Assembly: GCA_002713555.1 (NCBI GenBank)
Contig: PATG01000009.1
Span: forward strand, 11,042-23,235
Direction of reading: 5' to 3'
Length of the DNA stretch: 12,194 nt
Source: Planctomycetaceae bacterium
GTDB lineage: Bacteria; Planctomycetota; Planctomycetia; Pirellulales; Lacipirellulaceae
Position 1 is the first letter of the stretch, and every line of letters begins with the position of its first letter. Below are positions 1 through 7,559 of the stretch, one piece after another. The notes beneath the pieces were generated by a model that ran no database searches, had not been told where the DNA came from, and was given only the letters and a program-made list of their open reading frames with translations. A program made the position numbers and the translations under genes.

Positions 1-291
1 AAACAGGCCATTGCAATGGATGGGATTTGGCGACATCTCGCCAACGATTCCAACATAAATCCAGCAGATCATACAGGTGTCCCTCGGCGTGCCCAAAGTG
101 CAGAGAGAACCATACAATCCATTGTTCGGAACCTTGGTCGAGAACTGAATGGTGAATTCACAACAATCGATGTCTACAACGCAGCGGCAGAACAAGGATT
201 CGATGAAGATACAGTCGACAGAATGCTTCGAAACATCCAGAATCGTGGTGATATCTACGCGCCGAGTGTCGGTTTGTGGAGAATCAGTTAA
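1..291 (+). CDS. mcm: MCM replicative helicase, C-terminal end (partial)
   Basis: Reading frame 1 is open from the left edge to the TAA at 289-291, so this is the 3' end of a longer gene and the ATG at 16 is probably internal. The visible 96 residues look like the end of archaeal MCM. A helical piece (AIAMDGIWRHLANDSNINP) corresponds to the segment after the AAA+ core that usually reads like L...VG.DPETG. Next come a linker and a winged-helix domain ending in DEDTVDRMLRNIQNRGDIYA and a short GLWRIS tail. Archaeal MCMs typically end in such a helix plus an (E/D)IY.P..G.(Y/W)R wing. The protein would be the hexameric 3'-5' helicase that unwinds DNA at replication forks. The ATPase motifs lie outside the window, so the call rests on the tail alone; another winged-helix protein is possible. 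Confidence 0.7.
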   Translation, partial: KQAIAMDGIWRHLANDSNINPADHTGVPRRAQSAERTIQSIVRNLGRELNGEFTTIDVYNAAAEQGFDEDTVDRMLRNIQNRGDIYAPSVGLWRIS

Positions 292-309
292 AATCTCCAA
301 TTCTAACAC

Positions 310-333
310 CGCTTCCCCTTTAGGGGGGAAGCG
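310..333 (+). promoter_or_regulatory. 9-bp perfect hairpin between mcm and gatE
   Basis: CGCTTCCCC (310-318) pairs perfectly with GGGGAAGCG (325-333) around the 6-base loop TTTAGG. It lies 18 bases after the mcm stop and 13 bases before the chosen gatE ATG. There is no T-run after it, so it is not a classical intrinsic terminator. It could be a transcript-end or processing structure for mcm, or a structured gatE leader. It is visible in the sequence; its role is inferred. Confidence 0.5.
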
Positions 334-346
334 CCTCGAACCTCTC

Positions 347-2368
347 ATGGTCCAAGAGATTCCCGGCGACGTTGCGGATGCAAGCTCCTTGGACCCTGAG
401 AAACTCGGCTTCATGTGTGGACTAGAAGTTCACCAACAATTGGCCACCGGGAAATTACATTCACGTCAGCCGAGTACGTTGTATGAAGACGGGATCGACG
501 AGATCGAAGGGCTTTGGCCCCGGGCTCATCGCCGGTTGCGAGCAGCCCGAGGCGAAGGGGGCAGAATCGATATTGCTGCGCGATTTGAGCAACGCCGAAA
601 TCGTTCCTTCGTCTACTATCAATCCCCTAACGCCGGCCTCATCGAAATGGATGAGGCCCCACCACTTGAGCACGATTCAGACGCGGTCGACGTCGCGCTC
701 ACAATGGCTGCAATGATGAGTGCAAAACCCGTGGGGGCACTGCAAGCCATGCGCAAAACTGTGGTTGATGGTTCAAACACCAGTGGCTTCCAACGTACAA
801 CTCTGATTGGAACACATGGCTCAATCCAAACACCCTCAGGTCCTGTTGGTGTCGACGTCATTTGTTTAGAGGAAGATAGTGCCCGCAAATTGGATACTCG
901 TTCAACTCCAGATGGCGAGCAGGTAGTGTATACCCTCGACCGATTGGGTGTCCCTCTTGTCGAAGTCGCCACTGCTCCCGACGTCCAAACCCCAGAACAT
1001 GCCAAGGAAACCGCTCTAGCTTTGGGAACCTTGTTGAGGGATACACGACGTGTTCGGCGAGGTTTAGGCTCCATTCGTCAGGACCTAAATGTCAGTATCG
1101 GCGCGGGAGATCGCGTCGAAATCAAGGGCTGCCAAGATCTTGATTGGATTCCACGTATTATTCGACTAGAGATGGCCCGACAATTGCATTTCTATCGTCT
1201 AGCAAATCAATTGCGTTCGTCTCAAAACCTACCTGAATTACCAGTACATCGCGACCAAGATGATTCTGAAATTGAATCCTCTGTAGCCCAAAAAGTCGAT
1301 CAAATAATGCCATTTGAATTACAGAAAGTCACGGCTGAATTCGCGAAATGCGAATCCAAGATGGTTGTCGATTCCATCAAATCAGGTGCGGTCGTATTGG
1401 GATTGAGTTTGCCCGGATTGAAGGGTCTTCTCGGCTCAAAGCAAGTGGATGGTGAAGGTTCGCAACTCCCTCGACTGGGACGTGAACTTGCCAGCGCTGC
1501 TAAACTTGCTGGCGTTCGTGGGATTTTTCATTCTGATGAACTTCCTGCATATGGTATTGGACAGGAGGAAACCGATGCCTGTCAAGCGATTCTAGGAGAT
1601 TGCTTCGTCCTCTGTGTCGCCCCTCAATGGCAAGCGGAATTGGCACTGGAAGGTGTCCATACTCGTGCTAAACTTGCGTATCATCGTATTCCACAAGAAG
1701 TGCGCAATGTCGTTGTCCGCAAGGGGGCACCTGAAGATGGCACCACAACGGCAATGCGACCTTTGCCCGGAGGTGCACGAATGTATCCTGAAACTGATAT
1801 TCCAACCACACCCATCGATCCAGCACATTGGAATTCGATCCGTTCCAATCTGCCTCCGACTCGGGGCGAAAGATTGGCCCGCCTTTCCTCTACAGAACTT
1901 TCAGAAAATCAAGTCAATGCTTTGGTATCTGGAGAATTGGATGACCATTTTATGGACGGTATATCGGGCGAATTACAACTACCTCAGAAGGCTTGGGCCA
2001 GCGCGCTATTGGACCATGGTACCGCCAAACTCAACGCGCTCGCTGTTGCAATTCATCTTCGAGAAACCGGAGTGATTACACGAGAAGGTGTAGATCCCTT
2101 GGTCAATGATGCAGAAACTAGCAGTATCCCGAATTTACTCTCTTGGATGACTTCTGAAGCCGCATCACGAGGTTTTGAGCCGGCAGATACGGGGGCCGTA
2201 GATGCCGCAGTGGCGGAAGTATTGGAAGAACGAGCAGATTTCGTAAAGGAGAGAGGCATGGCAGCCCTAGGACCTCTCATGGGCGTCGTGATGGGTAAAT
2301 TGGGTGGCGCAGCCGACGGCAAGGCGGTTTCTAACGCACTGAAAGAACAAATTCAGAGGCGTCTTTGA
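347..2368 (+). CDS. gatE: Glutamyl-tRNA(Gln) amidotransferase subunit E
   Basis: GatE pairs with GatD in archaea to convert misacylated Glu-tRNA(Gln) to Gln-tRNA(Gln). It holds the kinase/transamidase site and recognises the tRNA. The 673-residue product has the family order. The GatB/E catalytic core starts near residue 20 (CGLEVHQQL) and includes VDGSNTSGFQRT, CLEEDSARK, YTLDRLGVPLVEVATAP and GLGSIRQDLNVSI. A GAD insertion (roughly residues 330-450) carries GVRGIFHSDELPAYGI. The core resumes at RMYPETDIP (about residue 480), and a helical YqeY-like tail follows. The ATG at 347 is chosen because homology begins just after it, near LDPEKLGFMCGLEVHQQL; the same frame is open further upstream to 149, but that part lies over the mcm end and looks unrelated. 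I see no strong ribosome-binding site. The cysteines common near the N-terminus of other archaeal GatE proteins are missing. The TGA overlaps the next ATG. No gatD is visible here. Confidence 0.95.
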   Translation: MVQEIPGDVADASSLDPEKLGFMCGLEVHQQLATGKLHSRQPSTLYEDGIDEIEGLWPRAHRRLRAARGEGGRIDIAARFEQRRNRSFVYYQSPNAGLIEMDEAPPLEHDSDAVDVALTMAAMMSAKPVGALQAMRKTVVDGSNTSGFQRTTLIGTHGSIQTPSGPVGVDVICLEEDSARKLDTRSTPDGEQVVYTLDRLGVPLVEVATAPDVQTPEHAKETALALGTLLRDTRRVRRGLGSIRQDLNVSIGAGDRVEIKGCQDLDWIPRIIRLEMARQLHFYRLANQLRSSQNLPELPVHRDQDDSEIESSVAQKVDQIMPFELQKVTAEFAKCESKMVVDSIKSGAVVLGLSLPGLKGLLGSKQVDGEGSQLPRLGRELASAAKLAGVRGIFHSDELPAYGIGQEETDACQAILGDCFVLCVAPQWQAELALEGVHTRAKLAYHRIPQEVRNVVVRKGAPEDGTTTAMRPLPGGARMYPETDIPTTPIDPAHWNSIRSNLPPTRGERLARLSSTELSENQVNALVSGELDDHFMDGISGELQLPQKAWASALLDHGTAKLNALAVAIHLRETGVITREGVDPLVNDAETSSIPNLLSWMTSEAASRGFEPADTGAVDAAVAEVLEERADFVKERGMAALGPLMGVVMGKLGGAADGKAVSNALKEQIQRRL

Positions 2369-4368
2369 TGCGCCGTTTCACCTTGCTTGTACTCTTGCTG
2401 TTTCTGTTGGCCAACCAACCAGTTCAGGCAGATGAAAGTGAACCATCGCTCATTTTGCCAGAAGTAGGATGGGGTAAAGATGTGAACATTGGATACATCT
2501 CGACCGCACCCCTAGTGACTCATGGATTGGTCATTGTGAAAGGAGGCGGCAGTAATTCGGATGGGATTGACCCAACCATGATCGCCTATCGCGCGGACAA
2601 TGGTTCCGAGGTATGGCGCACAACTCATCCGATTAGCCCCTACAATTTCGAACTCTCACCATTGGTCCATGTCCCCGCAGGCACATTGCCCTGTTCCCCT
2701 GCACAGGACATGATTGTTACAGGATGGACTTCAGGTCAGTTGACTGCCCATGATTTGGTGACCGGAGCACCATTGTGGAACGTATCCACCTCGGCCCCCA
2801 CTTGGGGAATTACCGCCCAAGGTTTGAGTATAGAGGATCGGATTGTTTGGCCGACAGAAACTGGCATCATCGATGTTTGTGCGGCCAATGGGACAATACA
2901 AAATCAATACCAAAACAACAGTATTCGTACGTATCGAGCCAATATTGGTGTGTGGTATTCGTGGCATAATTTCACAATGGATTATGGCTATATCCAGGGA
3001 ACGGAATCTGGCGATATCTTACGTTATGATTTGAATTTGACACTCATTGATCAACTCAATGTTGCGGAGGTCTCCAACTTTTCTGGAAATTGGAAAATCA
3101 GAACAACGCCGGTGATGTATCAGTATGCAGTCTCGCCTGACTATCCGACGATTGGATTACTCACACACATTCAGGGTGATGGTGAATCGCGCTTCGTCCG
3201 AATCGATTGGAATGAAAGCAGCGAACCCGTACTCTTGGAATATCATTCACTCGGTGCAGGTTCAGCAACTACTCTTGCAGGCGGCTCATTTTCGACTCCT
3301 ACTGCAACATCGACAGGTGTGGTCGAATTTGAAATGAATAACAACGGAACCTTTGACTCAATTATTCGTTGGGATGCTGCAGATATTTCTGGAGAAATTC
3401 GCCCGATTCAGGTTGGAACTGAAGATGGGTATTGTTTCCCACAAAACAGGGCGCAGGGTTCATGGTACATTGCGACAGATTCAGGCAATACAACGTGGAC
3501 TCCACAACGCCCAGGATGGGTGACGGCAGGATGTGGCTCTGACCTCTATGTTCTCGCAGTAGCCAATGATGCCTCTTGGCTTGAGGTACGGTTTGATTTG
3601 GAAGATTTCAACACGATTCGTGCTCATGCTGATGAGACATTGGGAATTGAATCGGAACCCATTGTGATTGATGAACCCGAAACTGAAGAACCCGAAACAG
3701 AAAGTCAACCATCGACTACTACAGAAGGTAACTATGGTATCATATTCTTGCCCTTTATGGGGGCGACCTTACTTGCAGGATTCTCATATTTCGCCCAACA
3801 ATCTGATCTGCGACGTCAAATCCAAATTGGAGCTCTATTCTTTGTCATCCTTGGTTTGTTGATGGCAGGTTCAATTTACAATGCCAACATCGTCGGGGAG
3901 CCTGTAGAGGATTCGAGTGACCGTTTGCGAATCTCAAGTGTCATTCCTCATTTGGAAAGTGGATTGAATTCAACTGAAGTATTGGTCACAATCCATTTCC
4001 CTGAATCTTATGCTCCTGACCACTGCTCTGAGGGCGAGGTCAGGTTATACGAAACTGGTGAAGCTTGGTTGCTCTCTCCTGCACCAGAGAACAGTTACTG
4101 TGTGTTAGTCGCAATGATTCCTGTTGATGCAGGAGACACAGTCGAGGATGTCACACGACAATCAATCGATGAATTCGGGTTGAATTATGAAGTTGAGCAG
4201 ATGACACTGGGCTACTTTTTGCAAGACATTGGCAGTGCTGAAGGAGGTACTGAAAACCACTGGTGGACATATGATTTGAATGGCGGTTATGGCACGATTG
4301 GAATGGCAGAACAAGTCGTTGAACCGGGTGATGAAATTGGTTGGTTCTTTGAGCCCAGTGAGTATTGA
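2368..4368 (+). CDS. Secreted membrane-anchored protein with beta-propeller-like region and C-terminal DUF4430 domain
   Basis: I infer a cell-surface binding protein for the ECF importer encoded next to it. The 666-residue product starts with a signal peptide (RRFTLLVLLLFLLANQPVQA). Residues about 30-430 contain repeated PQQ/WD-like blades such as MIAYRADNGSEVWRT and LTAHDLVTGAPLWNVS. An acidic linker rich in E-P-E-T (about 430-452) follows, then two membrane helices (about 456-476 and 487-508) joined by a short loop rich in Arg/Gln. Both the propeller and the C-terminal domain should therefore face outside. The last 90 or so residues fit DUF4430, the fold shared with the transcobalamin C-terminal domain: PVDAGDTVEDV near 585, WWTYDLNGGYG at 632-642, then VVEPGDEIGWFFE. 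The ATG overlaps the gatE stop (TGATG) and has GAGG at 2356-2359. The start could equally be read as the TTG one codon earlier. The ligand is not shown by the sequence; corrinoid is the favoured guess. Confidence 0.75.
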   Translation: MRRFTLLVLLLFLLANQPVQADESEPSLILPEVGWGKDVNIGYISTAPLVTHGLVIVKGGGSNSDGIDPTMIAYRADNGSEVWRTTHPISPYNFELSPLVHVPAGTLPCSPAQDMIVTGWTSGQLTAHDLVTGAPLWNVSTSAPTWGITAQGLSIEDRIVWPTETGIIDVCAANGTIQNQYQNNSIRTYRANIGVWYSWHNFTMDYGYIQGTESGDILRYDLNLTLIDQLNVAEVSNFSGNWKIRTTPVMYQYAVSPDYPTIGLLTHIQGDGESRFVRIDWNESSEPVLLEYHSLGAGSATTLAGGSFSTPTATSTGVVEFEMNNNGTFDSIIRWDAADISGEIRPIQVGTEDGYCFPQNRAQGSWYIATDSGNTTWTPQRPGWVTAGCGSDLYVLAVANDASWLEVRFDLEDFNTIRAHADETLGIESEPIVIDEPETEEPETESQPSTTTEGNYGIIFLPFMGATLLAGFSYFAQQSDLRRQIQIGALFFVILGLLMAGSIYNANIVGEPVEDSSDRLRISSVIPHLESGLNSTEVLVTIHFPESYAPDHCSEGEVRLYETGEAWLLSPAPENSYCVLVAMIPVDAGDTVEDVTRQSIDEFGLNYEVEQMTLGYFLQDIGSAEGGTENHWWTYDLNGGYGTIGMAEQVVEPGDEIGWFFEPSEY

Positions 4369-4381
4369 TTAGGTCAAGAGT

Positions 4382-4396
4382 CAAAGTCCGGCTTTG
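4382..4396 (+). repeat. Small hairpin after the DUF4430 gene
   Basis: CAAAG (4382-4386) pairs with CTTTG (4392-4396) around TCCGG. It lies 13 bases after the DUF4430 gene stop, immediately before a second, stronger hairpin. The proposed TTG start of the ECF gene falls in its 3' arm. The stem is only 5 bp and may be chance. Confidence 0.3.
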
Positions 4397-6424
4397 GAGT
4401 TCGCCTCCATAGGAGGCGATTTCATTTCGGTCTGGGGTTGGCAAGGAGAGAGGGCCGCAAGATTGGGTCCACCTCGCTATTCCCGAATCCCCTTCCTGAT
4501 TCTTGTCATCGTTCTCCCTTTGCTACTGAAACCCGAACAATTGGGCGCTTGGACCGCCTTCCTTCTGCTCTGGTCTATTGTGATGGTTGGTGTTCGAACC
4601 ATCTTGAGGTGGAGCCGGGTTTGGCTCCCTCTCTCGATTTTATACGGTTTGATTCTACTCTACTTCAGTGGCACTGAGAATTGGCCACTTGTTCTTCTTC
4701 TGATTTCCAGATTGGTTTCTGCACTGCTGGGAATGCAGATTCTTACATGGTCTGTTCCACCAAGCGATGTAGTCCGTGCATTTGAGTGGTTTTTGCCGCG
4801 TTTGGGAGTATCTCTGGCGATTGCTTTGCGATTGGTTCCTAGACTTGAAGAGAGTGCAAAATGGAGACTCGAAACTTTGCAAGAAAGAGGCTTCATCGAA
4901 GAGGAATCAACTCTAGGAACGCTCCGTACACGTGCTTCAATTTGGCCAGGATGGCTTGCAGATTCACTTGATCATGCCCATGATCTTGGAGATGCAGTTC
5001 AATCTCGAGGAATCCTCGCACCTCGCCGCTGGAGACATGGTGTTCGGCAGCGGATAGTCCAATTTGCTCTGGGAGAAGAAATACGCGAGGACGGTATCAC
5101 ACCACATCATTTCTCTGATTCTGTACAACTCGGCCTTGACCTCGAGGTCCGATTGCCTGGAGGTCGCTCGATTGGTCGCCACAAAGAATTGCTTAAAGGA
5201 GGCAATATTGTATTGCTTCGAGGCCCATCAGGGTGTGGAAAATCCTCATTGTTGCGAATTATTGCAGGTGTTTCTCCTTGGCAACATCCGGTCTCAGTTC
5301 ATGGAAAAGCACACCTTTCAGGCCATCCAGTATTGGGCGAAGTGGACCTGTCCACTGGGCCGTTTGACCAATCCATTGCATGTTGGATTCCACAAGATCC
5401 TGACCGGCATGGTATCGCGGAGTCAGTGCAACGAGAATTCAACATTGCACGTCGCCTATCAGGACCTTGGACTCAACAAGAAATGCTCGAAAGCTTACGC
5501 GAATGGCGTTTATTTTCAAAACTTGAATCAAAGCCTGAACATCTTTCTGATGGAGAACAGCAGCGCCTTCTTCTCGCCGCACATCTCGATCCCGCACAAC
5601 CCGTGTGGCTACTTGATGAGGCTGATGTTCACCTAGACGAAGAGGGATTCATCCAGTTGGGTAAGGCCGTCGTCAAACATCGTGCACGTGGTGGTTTGGT
5701 GATTGTCGTTGCCCATCGACATGCCCGTTGGGAACGAATTGCAGATGTAGAAATCACAATCGGTGAATCGGTGTCGATTCAAGACTACCCTTCGGTTTGG
5801 ATTGAACATGGTGATGAAATTGGTTTGCCACCACAAAGTAAACTGTTCAGCCACGATCTCAAACCGGTTAGAACTGGAGATTTGATTCTGGTCCAGGGTG
5901 CCAACGGAACAGGGAAAACAACCCTATTGCGAGAATGGTCTACAGCAGCAAACCTTCCGTGGCTGCCGACTTCTCCAGACCGTCGACTACTTGGCATGAC
6001 AGTGCAAGAGGAATTAGACCTACAACATCCAGTTCTGTATCAACATTCGTTGATGGTTGAACCCACATCAAATCAAGAAGCAGAACAGTTAGGAGTATTG
6101 CAATCAGCCCTGCGTCTAGAATTGGGCCTTTCACACCTTTCAATGACGACGCCGGTACACGACCTGTCAACAGGTGAGCGCCGACGATTATCCCTACTTC
6201 CTCTCTTGATGCGCAATCCACCAATGTTGTTGCTGGATGAAATCGATCATGGCTTAGACGATGAAACCCTTGCGGGTTTACTATCACAAATTAATGAGAC
6301 CCGAAAGAAGGGTAGTGCAGTAGTGGTGACCTCCCATTCGTCCGATTTGACAGCTTGGGCGAAAGTTTGTGGCGGCCGAATTTGGCGGATTGAGCAAGGA
6401 CGATTGGAGGAGGTGAAACAATGA
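4394..6424 (+). CDS. ECF transporter energizing module: EcfT fused to two EcfA-type ATPases
   Basis: This 676-residue protein combines all shared parts of an energy-coupling factor importer that are normally three genes. Residues about 30-215 are the EcfT transmembrane scaffold: several hydrophobic helices, then coupling-helix motifs ERG (R165) and SRG (R205) in place of the usual Ala-Arg-X. ATPase 1 has Walker A GPSGCGKSS (277-285, K283), Q-loop Q334, signature LSDGEQQ (384-390), Walker B D408-E409 and switch H441. ATPase 2 has Walker A GANGTGKTT (502-510, K508), signature LSTGE (591-595), Walker B D615-E616 and switch H648. Its Q-loop position reads PTSPDRRL, so the usual Gln is missing. 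The start is unsure: TTG 4394 is used here, with ATT 4424 or TTG 4463 as alternatives. The TGA overlaps the S-component ATG, so the two are probably translated together. It powers vitamin uptake at the cell membrane. Confidence 0.9.
   Translation: MEFASIGGDFISVWGWQGERAARLGPPRYSRIPFLILVIVLPLLLKPEQLGAWTAFLLLWSIVMVGVRTILRWSRVWLPLSILYGLILLYFSGTENWPLVLLLISRLVSALLGMQILTWSVPPSDVVRAFEWFLPRLGVSLAIALRLVPRLEESAKWRLETLQERGFIEEESTLGTLRTRASIWPGWLADSLDHAHDLGDAVQSRGILAPRRWRHGVRQRIVQFALGEEIREDGITPHHFSDSVQLGLDLEVRLPGGRSIGRHKELLKGGNIVLLRGPSGCGKSSLLRIIAGVSPWQHPVSVHGKAHLSGHPVLGEVDLSTGPFDQSIACWIPQDPDRHGIAESVQREFNIARRLSGPWTQQEMLESLREWRLFSKLESKPEHLSDGEQQRLLLAAHLDPAQPVWLLDEADVHLDEEGFIQLGKAVVKHRARGGLVIVVAHRHARWERIADVEITIGESVSIQDYPSVWIEHGDEIGLPPQSKLFSHDLKPVRTGDLILVQGANGTGKTTLLREWSTAANLPWLPTSPDRRLLGMTVQEELDLQHPVLYQHSLMVEPTSNQEAEQLGVLQSALRLELGLSHLSMTTPVHDLSTGERRRLSLLPLLMRNPPMLLLDEIDHGLDDETLAGLLSQINETRKKGSAVVVTSHSSDLTAWAKVCGGRIWRIEQGRLEEVKQ
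4401..4419 (+). promoter_or_regulatory. 8-bp hairpin containing a Shine-Dalgarno-like AGGAGG
   Basis: TCGCCTCC (4401-4408) pairs perfectly with GGAGGCGA (4412-4419) around a 3-base ATA loop. The loop and 3' arm contain AGGAGG (4411-4416), the best ribosome-binding match before the ECF transporter gene. When folded, the hairpin would hide it. No ATG follows: the in-frame codon 7 bases after AGGAGG is ATT (4424). Other in-frame candidates are TTG at 4394 and TTG at 4463. The hairpin could control translation of the transporter or mark the end of the upstream message. Confidence 0.45.
6406..6416 (+). promoter_or_regulatory. Strong Shine-Dalgarno site for the S component
   Basis: GGAGGAGGTGA lies 4 bases before the ATG at 6421 and matches the anti-Shine-Dalgarno sequence closely. 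It sits inside the end of the ECF T-A-A gene. It shows that this genome uses Shine-Dalgarno initiation within operons. Confidence 0.7.
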
Positions 6425-7185
6425 ATTTGACATCCATTCAGTCATGGTCTATGACTCCAGGTGGCATCGCAGTATGGCTGACATTGTTGTTTGGCCTGTT
6501 TTTCGGCTCTTTGCTCATCAATGTTGATCGCAAGATTCGACTTGGACGTGAAGCAGCCCTCATTGCACTCTTGGCCGCTGTTGCCAGTGCCAGTCGGGTT
6601 CTATTTGCAGCCCTTCCCAATGTTCAGCCAGTCACCTTATTCATCTTGATGATCGGTTTACATTTGGGTGCCCGTCGAGCCACAGCGGTTGCAATGTTGA
6701 CAGCTTTGCTCTCTAACATGGCACTGGGACACGGGCCATGGACCTTCTATCAGGCAATTGCTTGGGCTGCGGTCGGGACCAGTTCTGCCGTACTCCGTCC
6801 ACTGCTTGTCAATTGGGATGGCACCAAGGTCCGTATCTTACCGTTGGCGATATTGGCATTTACATGGGGATTTTTGTTCGATTGGATAGTATCTTTGTCC
6901 GCATTGGCGATTTACCAATCCTTCGAAGCATTCCTCACATTCATTATTGCAGGTCTAATTTTTGATGCCATGCATGCCGTTGGAAACGTGTTGTTTACGA
7001 TATGGTTGGCCCCAAGTTTACACCAGTTATTGTGGCTGCATAGAAGGCACGAAGCCGGAAGATGGTACCCCGAACTCCCAATGGACACGATTGAAAGGGA
7101 GGCACGCATGGCTGAGAATAAGGCGGAAGCGTACAGACAGGAAAATCCCCTGGCTGGGGTCGAGCGATTGGATGGTGGTAACTAG
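6421..7185 (+). CDS. ECF transporter substrate-binding S component (predicted cobalamin/corrinoid type)
   Basis: This 254-residue membrane protein should bind the vitamin and dock on the EcfT-EcfA module encoded just upstream. About six hydrophobic helices fill residues 12-210. The conserved-looking core is ASRVLFAALPNVQPVTLFIL (about 57-76), followed by LSNMALGHGPWTFYQAIAW. Many Firmicutes S components have this pattern (R....P.V.PVT then SN...G.GPW..WQ), and to my recollection these are often encoded next to DUF4430 proteins, as here. The C-terminal 45 residues are polar and probably cytoplasmic, which is long for the family. ATGA overlap with the ECF gene and a strong ribosome-binding site support tight co-expression. 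The CbiM-type N-terminus of nickel/cobalt carriers is not present, which argues against a metal carrier. Being an S component is well supported; the substrate is inferred from the neighbour. Confidence 0.8.
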   Translation: MNLTSIQSWSMTPGGIAVWLTLLFGLFFGSLLINVDRKIRLGREAALIALLAAVASASRVLFAALPNVQPVTLFILMIGLHLGARRATAVAMLTALLSNMALGHGPWTFYQAIAWAAVGTSSAVLRPLLVNWDGTKVRILPLAILAFTWGFLFDWIVSLSALAIYQSFEAFLTFIIAGLIFDAMHAVGNVLFTIWLAPSLHQLLWLHRRHEAGRWYPELPMDTIEREARMAENKAEAYRQENPLAGVERLDGGN

Positions 7186-7548
7186 ATGAGTGGAGATGAG
7201 TTGACTATGGTATTGGTCACACGTAAGGATCTCAAATTATCCAAAGGTAAATTGGCGGCACAATGCAGCCACGCTGCAGTAGAATGTGCGCTCAAAGCCA
7301 AGCGCATTCGGCCTAATGAATTGAGTTCATGGTTGGAAAATGGTGCTCGAAAGATTGTGGTGGCAGCACCGAATTTGGATGCTCTCAAGCGACTGTTTGG
7401 TGAATGTCAGGCAGAGGGCTTGGTCTGCTACATGGTTCGTGATGCCGGACATACTGAGATTCCTCCAGGCACAGTGACCGTAGTCGGAATTGGGCCCGGT
7501 CGACGTGATGAAATCGATGCATTGACCGGTTCATTTAGCCTTGTGTAG
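7186..7548 (+). CDS. pth2: Peptidyl-tRNA hydrolase, archaeal/eukaryotic Pth2 type
   Basis: Pth2 cleaves the ester bond of peptidyl-tRNAs released from stalled ribosomes, recycling tRNA in the cytoplasm. The 120-residue product is the normal size and shows the family signatures: MVLVTRKDLKLSKGKLAAQ, then CSHAAVE (the GKxAAQxxHA block near residues 21-30), KIVVAAPNLDAL in the middle, and the C-terminal VRDAGHTEIPPGTVTVVGIG followed by GP. The ATG at 7186 follows the S-component TAG directly; an internal ATG at 7207 (MVLVTRKDL) is an alternative closer to the usual family start. The gene ends in tandem stops, TAG then TAA (7546-7551). It probably rides in the same transcript as the transporter, as its position has no obvious functional link to uptake. 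Confidence 0.96.
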   Translation: MSGDELTMVLVTRKDLKLSKGKLAAQCSHAAVECALKAKRIRPNELSSWLENGARKIVVAAPNLDALKRLFGECQAEGLVCYMVRDAGHTEIPPGTVTVVGIGPGRRDEIDALTGSFSLV

Positions 7549-7559
7549 TAAGATTGAGT

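Noticed and set aside
149..346. Upstream in-frame extension of gatE
   Set aside because: It overlaps the end of mcm in another frame, is Ser/Thr/Arg-rich with no GatE similarity, and crosses the hairpin. Family similarity begins just after 347.
619..1074. Open frame of 151 codons opposite gatE
   Set aside because: Its product is Ser/Arg/Thr-rich with no recognisable domain and lies fully inside a well-supported gene.
4369..4430. Cobalamin riboswitch before the transporter
   Set aside because: The gap is far too short for that riboswitch (about 200 bases), and only simple hairpins are seen.
5064..5636. Open frame of 190 codons in another plus-strand frame inside the ECF gene
   Set aside because: It overlaps the first ATPase domain, whose motifs are intact, and its own product shows no domain.
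6421..7185. CbiM/NikM metal carrier
   Set aside because: No His-rich CbiM-type N-terminus or Cbi partner gene; the helix and GPW pattern fits a vitamin S component better.
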